NCBI RefSeq assembly: GCF_039595935.1
Contig: NZ_JBCNKR010000006.1
Coordinates: 186,001 to 250,000 of the forward strand
DNA length: 64,000 nt
Direction: 5' to 3'
Source: Flavobacterium sp.
GTDB taxonomy: Bacteria > Bacteroidota > Bacteroidia > Flavobacteriales > Flavobacteriaceae
Part shown: piece after piece, positions 26,807 through 35,807 of the stretch
Layout of the letters: each line of letters starts with the position of its first letter
Position numbering within the stretch: the stretch's first letter is position 1
Program-made: the position numbers and the translations under genes
The notes under the pieces: model-generated
Databases searched by the model: none
Seen by the model: the letters and a program-made list of their open reading frames with translations, nothing else
Told to the model about the DNA's origin: nothing

Positions 26807-27520
26807 TTAAGAGAAAACTTCTTTTAAAATCTCTAATGATTTTGGTTTTTTGAATCCTTCCAAATGAAAACTATAATAGTCAATTAGGATTTTTAGCAGT
26901 ATTTGTCTTTCTAAAACATGAAAGATTTTTTGATCGTTATCAAATTTTAAATCAATTAGTTTTTTGAACAAATTTGTTTCGTGTTCCGTAAGCACATTTC
27001 CTTTATTAAAAAATGTAAAAATACCATCATTCAATTCAAAATGAGGCAGATCGATTTCTGAAATATCGGGATAAAAACCTAAATATTTTGTGATTTCCAA
27101 AAGCAGAATTAAATGGAAATTCGAAATTTCATCGTGAGTATCCAACCAGGTTAATGCTGTTTCTAAAAACAAAAAAAGCGATTCGTTTTTTTCTTCTTCC
27201 TGAATTGAATAATGCAATATTTCTGAAAGAAACATTACCATCGTACTTTTCACAATATCTGCATGAATGGTTTGAAAAGGAATTCCGTTTTTTATTTCTT
27301 TGAAGTTCTCCAGAGTTCCTTTGTTTTTATGAATGGCTTCGATTTCTAAAATTGACAAAGGCTGAAAATAAGCAATCTTCTGGCTTGCTTTTCTACTGGA
27401 AAAAGCATCGCGCACAAAATAGGATTTCAGTCCGTTTGAAAGTGTAAAACATTTTACAATCAAACTTTTTTCCTGAAATTTTAAAGAAGAAATTACTATG
27501 GCTTTTGTTTTGACGAGCAT
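26807..27520 (-). CDS. recO: DNA repair protein RecO
   Basis: A 237-residue protein with the N-terminal OB fold (MLVKTKAIVISSLKFQEKSLIVKCFT) and the C-terminal helical domain of RecO. It loads RecA onto SSB-coated single strands together with RecR. The four zinc cysteines of many RecO proteins are absent, as in other Bacteroidota. The start ATG at 27520 lies directly after an intercistronic word repeat that separates it from porZ. The order porZ-recO on one strand suggests one operon, although the roles differ. Confidence 0.93.
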   Translation of the reverse strand: MLVKTKAIVISSLKFQEKSLIVKCFTLSNGLKSYFVRDAFSSRKASQKIAYFQPLSILEIEAIHKNKGTLENFKEIKNGIPFQTIHADIVKSTMVMFLSEILHYSIQEEEKNESLFLFLETALTWLDTHDEISNFHLILLLEITKYLGFYPDISEIDLPHFELNDGIFTFFNKGNVLTEHETNLFKKLIDLKFDNDQKIFHVLERQILLKILIDYYSFHLEGFKKPKSLEILKEVFS

Positions 27521-27522
27521 TT

Positions 27523-27600
27523 TAGATTATTAGACTTCTTAGACGTTAGACATCTTAGATTTTTTCACTTTTGACTTTAGACCTTTGACTTTCGACTTGA
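27523..27600. repeat. TTAGATTATTAGACTT word element between porZ and recO
   Basis: TTAGATTATTAGACTTC followed by TTAGACGTTAGACATCTTAGA, then GACTTTAGACCTTTGACTTTCGAC. The first word recurs exactly (TTAGATTATTAGACT) at about 35811-35825, and the second half recurs in the sdhA/sdhB gap. All three gaps lie between co-directional genes. Confidence 0.65.
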
Positions 27601-27603
27601 AGA

Positions 27604-29886
27604 CTAACGAATAATCATCACTTTCTTAACTTTTGTTTCGCCTCCATCCTGAGCAGAAATAAAAATCATATACACACCAGATGCAACTTTATATTTTCCA
27701 AAAGCGGTTGTGTCCCATTCGATGGTTCCGCCTTCTGAAGTGGTTTCGAAAACTAAATTTCCTTCAATATCTGTAATTTTAATATTAGCTTTATCGATTA
27801 AACCGGCAACTTTTACAGTTCCGGAATAGTTTGGCCTTACGGGATTTGGATAAACATATGCATTATTTAAATCTTCATTTGCTCCGGTTGCAATTCCTTT
27901 AAAAGAAATCATTCCTTTGTTAGTCACTAAGAAGACTTCTCCCGTTGTACTGTTAATTTTGATATCATTGATAGTATTACTTGGCAGTGGCGAATTATTG
28001 ATTGTAAAATGATATTTGGTTTCCTGACCATTTGGCGAAACCATAAAAACACCAGAATCTGCAGTACCAATCCATTTATTATTGGCTCCGTCAACTACGA
28101 TTGAGGTAATAAACTGCTCGTACATTAATTCCTGAGCCAGATTATCTTCTGTTATAATAATCGGATTTGCTTTTAACTGATTATCGGTTTGAAAATTACC
28201 AACATTAGATAAAACTCTCAATCCTTTTGTGGTTCCTATCCAAAGCTGATTTTTTGTATCAAGTGCAACAGATCTTACATCAGTAACTGGTAAATTTCCT
28301 GTATCAGATCCTGTGGTTATTTTTTTAAATACATTTCCGCTTTCGCTAAAAGCAATTACACCATCGCTGTTGGTAGAAATCCATTTTACATTATTTTTAT
28401 CAATAACAATATTTCCATAACTAGTCGCCTCAGCATTATTTAAAATTGTACTTGTGGCATAACTCAGCCACTGTCCGTCTTTTTTTAAAACTTTTAATCC
28501 GTTTTTAATTCTGCTGTTGGTTACCCAAAGATTTCCACTTTTATCAAACGCAGTTCCGTTGATACGAACATCAATATAAGTTGGCCCTTCATATGTCAAA
28601 CTTTCTAAACCACTATTGGTTTGATTGTATAAAAAATTCGGAACATCATCTTCAATTCGCAGCAATCCGGAGAAAAATGAACTGGCATAAACCTGTTTTT
28701 CGTTACTCGGATTAATAATTATACGTGTTATTGACTTTGCATCGTAAACTTCTGAGTATAGAATATTTAACCATTTTGAGTTATTAAACTTACTTATACC
28801 ATAGCTATCTAAGTTATAAGGATTATAATAAGTATCGTAATCTCCATAAACTGCCCAAATTAAATTAGACGAAACATCGATTGAAAAAATATTATTTCGG
28901 GAAGGACCTTCGGGAGTTATATTTTCAAAACTTCCAACTGCGGAAAGAGTAGATGAAAACAAACCATTTTCTTTGGTTCCGATGTAAATTAAATCTCCAA
29001 CTGCTGTGGCACAGGAAAAATTCAAATTAATATCCGGAAGCTGTGTATTTACAATAGTTCGATTCAATGTCATTTGGCTATTATAAACATAAACAGAACT
29101 TGCAGTGGTAATAAACAGATTATGATTTACTGCTCTCATATCGACAGCTGCAGATGAAAGCTGTAGAAAACTAACAAAATTATTTGAGTTGTATCTATGG
29201 ATATTTCCTGTCGAATTTATTGCTATTAGTTCAGTATCTAAAGCTGCAACACTTGACCAGTCTCCAGAATTTACCAGAGCCCATTGGCTGAAATCAATTA
29301 AATTCGGATTTGTACTGTCTGCTCTTCTAATGCCTGTAGAAGTTGCTGCAAAAATAAATCCATTAAAAAAAGCAGTTTGTTTTACACTTATTTCGGCACC
29401 ATTATCACCAATAAAATAAGTATCTCCAAATTGCGATGTTGTTAAGTTAAACTGTACAATTCCAAAATCACAAGAAACATATAGTAATCCATTATGTTCC
29501 ATAAAATGGTTGATTTTTTTGATACTTGCGGATAGTTGTTTGTTTATAATGTCTACTTTCTTTATAATACTGCCGTCAGTTTCATTTATTACGATTAACA
29601 ATCCGTTCTCATAACCTACGATTGTTTTTTTGAAAGCTTCACTGTAATATACTGCCGAAATCGTCTGACCAGAAAGTCCATCGACAGTCGTAGTGGTTTT
29701 TACAGCATTTGTAACCGCATTTTTAGAAAACAAAGCATTTTCTGAGGCTGCAAATACGGTTGTAGAAGATTCTGAAATATCTTTTATTTCATTAAATGAA
29801 AAATAGCCCTGCCATGACAATTGACTTTGCGAAAAGCCCAATTGAACCAGCAATAAAAATAAAACGCAAAGAAACTTTCTTATCAT
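27604..29886 (-). CDS. porZ: Type IX secretion system protein PorZ-like (beta-propeller, T9SS C-terminal domain)
   Basis: A 760-residue secreted protein with a signal peptide (LLVQLGFSQS). Many repeats typical of two-component-regulator propellers follow (for example NVKWISTNSDGVIAFS, NQLWIGTTKGLRVL, NKWIGTADSGVFMVS), forming two beta-propellers over about 30-670. The C-terminal T9SS sorting-type domain begins AYVYPNPVRPNYSG and ends KVKKVMIIR. Architecture and length match PorZ of Porphyromonas gingivalis, a surface protein that handles A-LPS for attachment of cargo. The N-terminal WQGYFSFNEIKDIS segment fits this family. It could instead be another propeller T9SS cargo, but I favour PorZ. 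Confidence 0.8.
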   Translation of the reverse strand: MIRKFLCVLFLLLVQLGFSQSQLSWQGYFSFNEIKDISESSTTVFAASENALFSKNAVTNAVKTTTTVDGLSGQTISAVYYSEAFKKTIVGYENGLLIVINETDGSIIKKVDIINKQLSASIKKINHFMEHNGLLYVSCDFGIVQFNLTTSQFGDTYFIGDNGAEISVKQTAFFNGFIFAATSTGIRRADSTNPNLIDFSQWALVNSGDWSSVAALDTELIAINSTGNIHRYNSNNFVSFLQLSSAAVDMRAVNHNLFITTASSVYVYNSQMTLNRTIVNTQLPDINLNFSCATAVGDLIYIGTKENGLFSSTLSAVGSFENITPEGPSRNNIFSIDVSSNLIWAVYGDYDTYYNPYNLDSYGISKFNNSKWLNILYSEVYDAKSITRIIINPSNEKQVYASSFFSGLLRIEDDVPNFLYNQTNSGLESLTYEGPTYIDVRINGTAFDKSGNLWVTNSRIKNGLKVLKKDGQWLSYATSTILNNAEATSYGNIVIDKNNVKWISTNSDGVIAFSESGNVFKKITTGSDTGNLPVTDVRSVALDTKNQLWIGTTKGLRVLSNVGNFQTDNQLKANPIIITEDNLAQELMYEQFITSIVVDGANNKWIGTADSGVFMVSPNGQETKYHFTINNSPLPSNTINDIKINSTTGEVFLVTNKGMISFKGIATGANEDLNNAYVYPNPVRPNYSGTVKVAGLIDKANIKITDIEGNLVFETTSEGGTIEWDTTAFGKYKVASGVYMIFISAQDGGETKVKKVMIIR

Positions 29887-29906
29887 TTTTACAAATATCA
29901 GATAGA

Positions 29907-29914
29907 CAAATATA
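29907..29914 (-). promoter_or_regulatory. Putative -7 element of porZ
   Basis: The minus strand reads TATATTTG, matching TAnnTTTG, 21 bases before the ATG. Confidence 0.45.
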
Positions 29915-29955
29915 CTACAAACGAAAGTATTTGATTTTTGTTCTGCTATTAAATA

Positions 29956-29998
29956 AAAAATGCTCTCGATTTATCGCAGGATAAATGAGAGCATTTTT
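29956..29998 (-). terminator. Terminator of gdhA
   Basis: AAAAATGCTCTC with GAGAGCATTTTT (12 bp), then an inner ATTTATC/GATAAAT stem around GCAG: 19 pairs with a single bulged base, ending in T residues. Confidence 0.95.
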
Positions 29999-30013
29999 CA
30001 ATTGTAATTAATC

Positions 30014-31357
30014 TTAAACTACACCCTGAGCAAGCATAGCATCGGCAACTTTAACAAATCCGGCAATGTTAGCTCCTTTTACGTAGTTAACATATCCGTC
30101 TTCTTCGGCACCGTATTTTTTACATTGGTTGTGAATTCCAACCATGATATCTTTTAGTCTTAAATCTACTTCTTCGCTTGTCCAGTTTAAACGAATAGAG
30201 TTTTGAGTCATTTCTAATCCAGAAGCCGCAACACCACCAGCATTAGCCGCTTTTCCAGGAGCAAATAATACTTTATTATCTAAGAAAAGTTTAATTGCAT
30301 CTAAAGTAGAAGGCATATTAGCCGCTTCAGTTACACATAAAACGCCATTATCGATAAGTTTTTTAGCATCTTCTCCGTTCAATTCATTTTGAGTAGCACA
30401 TGGAATAGCAATATCAACTTTTACTTCCCAAGGGCTTTTTCCTTTATGGAATACAGCATTTGGATATTTTTCTAAATATCTTTCTGCTCTGTTATCACCA
30501 GTTGCTCTCATTTCAAGCATGTGGTCAATTTTTTCTCCGGAAATTCCTTCTTCATCGTAAATATATCCGTCAGGACCAGAAAGAGTAACTACTTTTCCTC
30601 CTAATTCATTTACTTTCAACGCTACTCCCCAAGCTACGTTTCCGAAACCTGAAATTGCAACACGTTTTCCTTTAATTTCATGCCCGATAGTACGAAGCAT
30701 TTGATCTGTAAAATAAACTACTCCATAACCAGTAGCTTCTGGCCTGATTAATGAACCTCCGTAAGCCAAACCTTTACCGGTTAAAACTCCAGTAAATTCA
30801 TTTCTGATTCTTTTGTATTGACCAAATAAATAACCAATTTCTCTTGCACCAACTCCAATATCTCCGGCAGGAACGTCTAAGTCCGGACCAATATGACGGC
30901 ATAATTCAGTCATAAATGATTGGCAGAAACGCATGATTTCACCATCAGATTTTCCTTCCGGGTCAAAATCAGAACCTCCTTTACCTCCACCCATTGGAAG
31001 TGTTGTTAAACTATTTTTGAAAACCTGTTCAAAAGCTAAGAATTTTAAAACTGATAGGTTTACAGTGTGATGAAATCTGATTCCTCCTTTGTATGGCCCA
31101 ATTGCTGAGTTCATTTGAATTCTAAAACCTCTGTTTACAATGATTTCTCCTTTATCATCAACCCATGGAACTCTAAAGATTACAGATCTTTCCGGCTCTG
31201 CGATTCTAAGAAGTAAATTTTTTCCATCATATTTTTTTCTTTCCGCGATAAACGGAATTACTGTTTCTGCAAATTCTCTAACAGCCTGAAGAAATTCTGG
31301 CTCGTTTGGATTTTTTGACTCAACAAGAGCCATAAATTCATTTATTTTTTGTTCCAT
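30014..31357 (-). CDS. gdhA: Glutamate dehydrogenase (NADP-type, hexameric)
   Basis: A 447-residue enzyme that aminates 2-oxoglutarate to glutamate, or the reverse. It carries the catalytic lysine motif PMGGGKGGSDFDPEGKSD, the dicarboxylate-binding KGGIRFHHTVN region, a dinucleotide fold ISGFGNVAWG, and the conserved C-terminal NAGGVAASGLEMTQNS. Length and motifs match the 450-residue hexameric NADPH enzymes (E. coli GdhA). It is a single-gene unit with an excellent terminator, a -7 element at 31446-31453 and a 12-bp GAAAACGTTTTC palindrome in the leader that suggests repression control. Confidence 0.97.
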   Translation of the reverse strand: MEQKINEFMALVESKNPNEPEFLQAVREFAETVIPFIAERKKYDGKNLLLRIAEPERSVIFRVPWVDDKGEIIVNRGFRIQMNSAIGPYKGGIRFHHTVNLSVLKFLAFEQVFKNSLTTLPMGGGKGGSDFDPEGKSDGEIMRFCQSFMTELCRHIGPDLDVPAGDIGVGAREIGYLFGQYKRIRNEFTGVLTGKGLAYGGSLIRPEATGYGVVYFTDQMLRTIGHEIKGKRVAISGFGNVAWGVALKVNELGGKVVTLSGPDGYIYDEEGISGEKIDHMLEMRATGDNRAERYLEKYPNAVFHKGKSPWEVKVDIAIPCATQNELNGEDAKKLIDNGVLCVTEAANMPSTLDAIKLFLDNKVLFAPGKAANAGGVAASGLEMTQNSIRLNWTSEEVDLRLKDIMVGIHNQCKKYGAEEDGYVNYVKGANIAGFVKVADAMLAQGVV

Positions 31358-31422
31358 TTTAAAATAAATTATTCAAATAATAGTTTTAAACTTAATCTGT
31401 TACATAAGAAAATACGTTTTAA

Positions 31423-31434
31423 GAAAACGTTTTC
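31423..31434. promoter_or_regulatory. Palindrome GAAAACGTTTTC in the gdhA leader
   Basis: A perfect 12-bp dyad with a central CG, as in LacI-type operators. It lies about 6-17 bases after the expected gdhA start of transcription. An adjacent CGTTTT/AAAACG hairpin (31415-31429) overlaps it. Confidence 0.4.
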
Positions 31435-31445
31435 GTTAAGACATA

Positions 31446-31453
31446 CAAAGATA
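31446..31453 (-). promoter_or_regulatory. Putative -7 element of gdhA
   Basis: The minus strand reads TATCTTTG followed by TATG, an exact TAnnTTTG match. It gives an untranslated leader of about 80 bases. Confidence 0.55.
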
Positions 31454-31626
31454 TGGCAATTTAACGATGATTTGTTATTTTTTTTCGTTTTTCAAAAAGA
31501 ATTGTGTAATTTTTAAACAAAAATAAGATTACGATTTTACACCTCCGAATTTACAGCAATTCATCACAGTTAAAGTCAGAAAATTAAGTGTTTTGTTATT
31601 AATTTTTTAATACAACTATTTAATAT

Positions 31627-31656
31627 TTTGTTTAGAGTATGTTTTTTATATATTTG
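31627..31656 (+). promoter_or_regulatory. Promoter of the beta-barrel protein gene
   Basis: TTTG (31627-31630), 18 bases, then TATATTTG (31649-31656): a nearly ideal Bacteroidota promoter, 25 bases before the ATG. Confidence 0.7.
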
Positions 31657-31680
31657 CCAATATTTTGAAAGCCCTAAGAA

Positions 31681-32475
31681 ATGTTTAAATACCTATATTT
31701 CACGATTTTCGCCTTATTTGGCATCTCGACAACTGCCATCGCTCAGTCAGATCTTGCACAAGAAGTAGGAATAATTTTCGGTCCTGTAACTTTTCAGTCC
31801 GATTTTGGAGAAAGACATAATTTTGATACAAACATCGGAAACACCGGATTTGGTGTCGGGATTGTTCACTTCATTAACTTTTCTGCAAATAACAACAGAG
31901 AAAGTTTCTTTACAGAACATTTCAAAGTTAGATCAGAATTATCTTTTAATACGACAACCCTTAACCATTTTGGTGGCTATATAGAAACAGCTAAAAACCA
32001 ACTGGCCGTTTCACAGCTAAAGGCAATGAGTGGAAAATCTACTTTATTAAATTTAGGAGCGCAGTTAGAATTTTCTCCTTTCATGAAAATTCATGATTTC
32101 GAAAATACTGCTGGTGGTTTTAGCCCGTATTTTAGTGTGGGATTCCTTGCTACTTATTATTCTACGAAAGTTACTTCGGCTATGGGTGAATTAGGACTTC
32201 CATCAACAACTTTCCCAAAATATTTAACTCCATCTGATGGACATCAATATGGGTTTTCTAGCGAAAATGGAGTTGCTATAGCAGCCACTGCAGGTGTTGG
32301 ATTTCATCTTAAATTAACTCAAATGAGCGACGTAATGTTCGAAACTCGTTTTCAGGCATACAGCACAGACTGGTTAGATGGTTTAAACCCAAACAAGGAT
32401 TATTATCCGGAAAACAAATCTAACGACTGGCAGGTTTGGTTTAATGTTGGATATATTTACTACCTAGAATTCTAA
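31681..32475 (+). CDS. Secreted outer-membrane beta-barrel-like protein
   Basis: A 264-residue protein with a signal peptide ending TTAIAQ (about residue 21). Alternating aromatic/glycine-rich strands follow (GFGVGIVHFINFS, LLNLGAQLEFSPF, GFSPYFSVGFLATYYS, WFNVGYIYYLEF). The C-terminal aromatic residue is typical of barrel insertion signals. It probably belongs to a Bacteroidota-specific outer membrane protein family (possibly the THC0290_0291 group, from memory). It has its own strong promoter and a 17-bp perfect hairpin terminator. Function unknown. Confidence 0.65.
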   Translation: MFKYLYFTIFALFGISTTAIAQSDLAQEVGIIFGPVTFQSDFGERHNFDTNIGNTGFGVGIVHFINFSANNNRESFFTEHFKVRSELSFNTTTLNHFGGYIETAKNQLAVSQLKAMSGKSTLLNLGAQLEFSPFMKIHDFENTAGGFSPYFSVGFLATYYSTKVTSAMGELGLPSTTFPKYLTPSDGHQYGFSSENGVAIAATAGVGFHLKLTQMSDVMFETRFQAYSTDWLDGLNPNKDYYPENKSNDWQVWFNVGYIYYLEF

Positions 32476-32496
32476 GATATTTAAAACTCAAATAAC

Positions 32497-32543
32497 AAAA
32501 ATCCCAAATTCCAATTTTAAAAACTGTGGAATTTGGGATTTTT
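32497..32543 (+). terminator. Word-type hairpin terminator of the beta-barrel gene
   Basis: Perfect 17-bp arms AAAAATCCCAAATTCCA (32497-32513) and TGGAATTTGGGATTTTT (32527-32543), ending in T. It carries the same GGAATTTGGGATT word as the next hairpin. Confidence 0.85.
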
Positions 32544-32566
32544 CTTTAAATACAAATCAAAAAAAC

Positions 32567-32601
32567 AATCCCAAACTCCAAAAGAATTGGAATTTGGGAT
32601 T
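32567..32601 (-). terminator. Word-type hairpin terminator of the cystathionine gamma-synthase gene
   Basis: AATCCCAAACTCC (32567-32579) with GGAATTTGGGATT (32589-32601), one mismatch. It is a second copy of the word at 32497-32543, now placed for the opposing gene, which ends at 32624. Confidence 0.75.
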
Positions 32602-32623
32602 TATTGTTTTGGAATTTATCTTT

Positions 32624-33766
32624 TTAAGATAAAGCTTGTTCTAAATCTGCGATTAAATCTTCTGCATCTTCAATACCAACACTTAATCTAACTAAATCAT
32701 CTGTAATACCTACTTCTGCTCTTTTATCTGCAGGAATTGAGGCATGAGTCATTAAAGCCGGATGATTTGCAAGCGATTCTACACCTCCTAAAGATTCTGC
32801 CAGAGTAAATACTTTTAATTTTTCTAAAAACGCAATAGAATCTTCTTTTTTACCCGATTTGAATGTAAAAGAAACCATTCCCCCAAAAGCTTTCATCTGT
32901 TTCTTTGCAATTTCGTGAAACGGATGATTTTCTAATCCCGGATAATAAACCGCATTAATTTTTGGATGTTTACTTAAATACTCTACTACTTTTTCACCAT
33001 TTTCACAATGTCTCTGAACTCTTAGTGCCAAAGTTTTAATTCCTCTTAAAACCAAGAAACTATCCATTGGCCCTAAAGTTGCACCAGTTGCAAATTGTTG
33101 AAAATGTAATTGTTCTCCTAAAGCTGCGTCTTTTACAATTAAAGCTCCGGCAATAACATCAGAATGTCCGCCTAAATATTTTGTTGCCGAATGCATAACA
33201 ATATCTGCGCCTAAATCAAGTGGTTTTTGCAAATATGGCGTTGCAAAAGTATTATCTACAGCAAACCAGATTTTATGTTCTTTAGTGATTTTTGCAACCT
33301 CGGCAATATCTGCCAATTTCATTAATGGGTTTGTTGGCGTTTCTACCCAAACCAATTTTGTGTTTTCATTAATTAACGATTTCAATTTTGCAAGATCTGT
33401 CATGTCAACAAAATGAAACTTAATTCCGGAATCTTTATAAATTCTCGAAAACATACGATATGTTCCTCCGTATAAATCGTCCATTGCAATAACTTCGTCT
33501 CCTGCTTTAAACGATCTTAAGATACAATCCGTCGCTGCTAAACCAGAAGAAAAAGCCAATCCGCGGGTACCATTTTCAATACTTGCCAAAGCTTCTTCTA
33601 AAGCGGTACGGGTTGGATTTGAAGCACGACTGTATTCATAATCCGCCAAAGGTTTCCCAGGGCTTGTCTGAATAAAAGTTGACGTTTGATATACCGGAGG
33701 CATTACCGCTCCGGTACTTGGATCATGATGCTGACCACCATGTATTACTTTTGTATTGAATTTCAT
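32624..33766 (-). CDS. Cystathionine gamma-synthase / gamma-lyase family protein
   Basis: About 380 residues from ATG 33766 (MKFNTKVIHGGQ). A start at 33802 adds 12 unrelated residues. It is a PLP enzyme of the Cys/Met metabolism family: Lys196 in MHSATKYLGGHSD carries PLP. YEYSRASNPTR, FSSGLAATD and DDLYGGTYR are family signatures, and Tyr45 and Arg47 reach the phosphate of the neighbour subunit. It could act as cystathionine gamma-synthase, gamma-lyase or beta-lyase in methionine/cysteine exchange; sequence inspection does not separate these. It is a single-gene unit. Confidence 0.88.
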   Translation of the reverse strand: MKFNTKVIHGGQHHDPSTGAVMPPVYQTSTFIQTSPGKPLADYEYSRASNPTRTALEEALASIENGTRGLAFSSGLAATDCILRSFKAGDEVIAMDDLYGGTYRMFSRIYKDSGIKFHFVDMTDLAKLKSLINENTKLVWVETPTNPLMKLADIAEVAKITKEHKIWFAVDNTFATPYLQKPLDLGADIVMHSATKYLGGHSDVIAGALIVKDAALGEQLHFQQFATGATLGPMDSFLVLRGIKTLALRVQRHCENGEKVVEYLSKHPKINAVYYPGLENHPFHEIAKKQMKAFGGMVSFTFKSGKKEDSIAFLEKLKVFTLAESLGGVESLANHPALMTHASIPADKRAEVGITDDLVRLSVGIEDAEDLIADLEQALS

Positions 33767-33840
33767 ATGGTTATAAATTTTAAGTCTATAATTGTCGTAC
33801 AAATTTACCGTTTAATTTATTTTATCCTGATACAACTTCT

Positions 33841-33848
33841 TACCTTTG
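33841..33848 (+). promoter_or_regulatory. Putative -7 element of the DUF4163 lipoprotein gene
   Basis: TACCTTTG followed by TAG matches TAnnTTTG, 22 bases before the ATG. Confidence 0.45.
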
Positions 33849-33870
33849 TAGATAATTAACACTTTTTGAT

Positions 33871-34611
33871 ATGAAAAATTACATATTTATAATCTTTTTG
33901 TGTTTGATTTTTACAAGTTGCAAAAAAGAGCTTTCATTTGAGAATGAAACATTTGAAGAAGAGTCCACTATACCATGCAAAAATGATTGCCCTAAAATTA
34001 CAATAGAAATCCCAATTGCAAAAAATAAAAAAATTGTCGCCGACAGCATCAATAAAAGAGTTTTTAATGTTATAAAAGAGATTGTTTATTTTGGAGAAGA
34101 TTCAGCCAAAGTCAATGATTACAAATCGTTGTCTAAATCTTTTATTTCCTCATATGAAGAAATGCATAAAAAATTCCCACATGACACTTTTGGCTGGGAA
34201 GGAAAAATCAAAGGCGATATAGAATTTCAATCTGAAAAAATCATAAATATCAAAATAGATCATTACACCTTTACCGGCGGCGCGCATGGTTACCAGGGTT
34301 TTCGATCTTTATTATTTAATAAAGAAACCGGTAAAACTATTTTAAACAATCAATTATTCAAGAACGAAAAAGAATTTAAGGCTTTCGCCGAAAAAGAATT
34401 CAGACTCAAATATCACATTCCCGAAAAGGCAAATATAAATGCAACGGGATTAATGTTTGAAAACGATACTTTTCAGCTGCCGCAAAATATTTTTTACACT
34501 TCAGAAGGTTTACTTTTATATTACAACTCTTATGAAGCCGCATCTTATGCCGATGGACCAAAAGAAATAGTATTTCCGTATGATAAAGTGAGTAAATATT
34601 TAAGATTTTAA
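33871..34611 (+). CDS. DUF4163/DUF3298-domain lipoprotein
   Basis: A 246-residue lipoprotein: signal peptide with lipobox FTSC (Cys17). An N-terminal DUF4163-like segment follows (PCKNDCPKITIEIPIA...NKRVFNVI), then a DUF3298-like segment (IDHYTFTGGAHGYQGFRSLLFNKETGKTI, then AASYADGPKEIVFPYDKVSKYL). GGAHG is the family hallmark. Related proteins include the extracellular part of RsiV, which binds lysozyme, but here there is no transmembrane anti-sigma part. It would sit in the periplasm or outer membrane. No partner gene is obvious. Confidence 0.8.
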   Translation: MKNYIFIIFLCLIFTSCKKELSFENETFEEESTIPCKNDCPKITIEIPIAKNKKIVADSINKRVFNVIKEIVYFGEDSAKVNDYKSLSKSFISSYEEMHKKFPHDTFGWEGKIKGDIEFQSEKIINIKIDHYTFTGGAHGYQGFRSLLFNKETGKTILNNQLFKNEKEFKAFAEKEFRLKYHIPEKANINATGLMFENDTFQLPQNIFYTSEGLLLYYNSYEAASYADGPKEIVFPYDKVSKYLRF

Positions 34612-34615
34612 TAGA

Positions 34616-34655
34616 AAACCTCAGAACCTTAGCGTCTCAGCAACTTAGAAGCTCT
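34616..34655. repeat. ACCTTAGCGTCTCAGCAACTTAG word remnant
   Basis: A short word-like sequence (CCTCAGAACC, TTAGCGTCTCAGC, AACTTAG) fills the convergent gap. It has no pairing arm here. It is of the same low-complexity style as the other intergenic words. Confidence 0.3.
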
Positions 34656-34656
34656 T

Positions 34657-35802
34657 TCACTGAACATCATATTTCATTTTTCTCAAAACGCGCAAAGCTT
34701 CTTTAAACGACAAATAAACGTTTGGAAAGGGTTTTAAAAGTAATTTAGCATCAATCAATTTTTGTTTGGCATCATCGAAACCATTCAAATAACAAATCAT
34801 AAAAGTCGAAGGCAGATTTCCTAAATCTTTTAATTCACGATCAGAAAGTGAAATTTCTTTTTGCAATTTTTGAAGTATGGCAATGTTTGAATTGTAGATA
34901 TGAAACAACATTCGCTTATTGAATTCCGGAGGCTGAAAAAGAATTTGACGATCAATTTTATAATATCCGTTATCAAAAAAATGAATCGTTTGCTCTTCAA
35001 GCGGATAATAACTCGTTTTATCATTTAATCCTAACGGAACATATTCTGTAATTGTAAAACTATTATCATCATAAAAAATAGTCACAACATCCTGAGCCGA
35101 ATAAAAAAGTTTTACCTGTTCGTTAATTAACTCAATATCTACACGAGACAGAAAGGTTTTGTCACGGGATTTTTTTGGAACTCCAGCCCAGCAAATCACA
35201 AATAATTCCTTAAAAACATAATATTTCGGCGACATGTCTTTGTGCCTGAAATTCATAAAATCGATTACGCCGTCGAGAGTATATTGAATACTGTTTCGGG
35301 AATTATTTTCAATCCCAATTACCGTTTCTGTATTTTGATTGTTTTTTTCGACTTCTTCATGTGCTTCCAAAGGAATTGAATTACTGCCCCTGCGCATGAA
35401 AACACTATTGGCAATTATGGTATGAATTCCTTTTTTAAAATATGAAATCTGACTTTTGGGTTTTATCGTTACTAATCCGACTACTTTATCTTTTGGAAGA
35501 TTGGGAAATGGTACGTTCTCGTACTGAATTTTAGGAGGGTTTTCTAAAAAGGCATTAACCAGATTTTGAATTCGGCTGTCATCGAAGAAATCATCACCGA
35601 CAATTTCGTTATCCTGATCTTCTACTCCAACAACGATATAGGAATTATTCGCCGGATTTGAGTTGGATAACGCACAAATGTGTTTTAAAAACTTGGCTTT
35701 ACCTTCTCTTGAATGAAGGTTCAACTGCCTTTTTTTATCATAAAAACTGCTCTCGTCATTGTGAGCTAATAGGTTTTTTATTAAAAGGCGTTTATTAATC
35801 AT
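34657..35802 (-). CDS. AlbA_2-domain (Schlafen-type) putative DNA-binding protein
   Basis: A 381-residue protein with an N-terminal AlbA_2 (divergent AAA-4) domain: ESSFYDKKRQLNLHSREGKAKFLKHICALSNSNP, then SYIVVGVEDQDNEIVGDDFF and IHTIIANSVFMRRGSNSIP. In this family the domain is linked to nucleic-acid binding or RNase-like activity. The C-terminal 200 residues (about 165-381) are of unknown type. Order with the upstream SDR gene on the same strand, separated by a word-repeat gap of 104 bases, suggests cotranscription. Confidence 0.75.
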   Translation of the reverse strand: MINKRLLIKNLLAHNDESSFYDKKRQLNLHSREGKAKFLKHICALSNSNPANNSYIVVGVEDQDNEIVGDDFFDDSRIQNLVNAFLENPPKIQYENVPFPNLPKDKVVGLVTIKPKSQISYFKKGIHTIIANSVFMRRGSNSIPLEAHEEVEKNNQNTETVIGIENNSRNSIQYTLDGVIDFMNFRHKDMSPKYYVFKELFVICWAGVPKKSRDKTFLSRVDIELINEQVKLFYSAQDVVTIFYDDNSFTITEYVPLGLNDKTSYYPLEEQTIHFFDNGYYKIDRQILFQPPEFNKRMLFHIYNSNIAILQKLQKEISLSDRELKDLGNLPSTFMICYLNGFDDAKQKLIDAKLLLKPFPNVYLSFKEALRVLRKMKYDVQ

Positions 35803-35807
35803 TCTTT

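Noticed and set aside
34657..35802. AlbA_2 protein as a new defence gene
   Set aside because: The family occurs in defence contexts, but the neighbours here are ordinary metabolic genes, with no nuclease or toxin partner.
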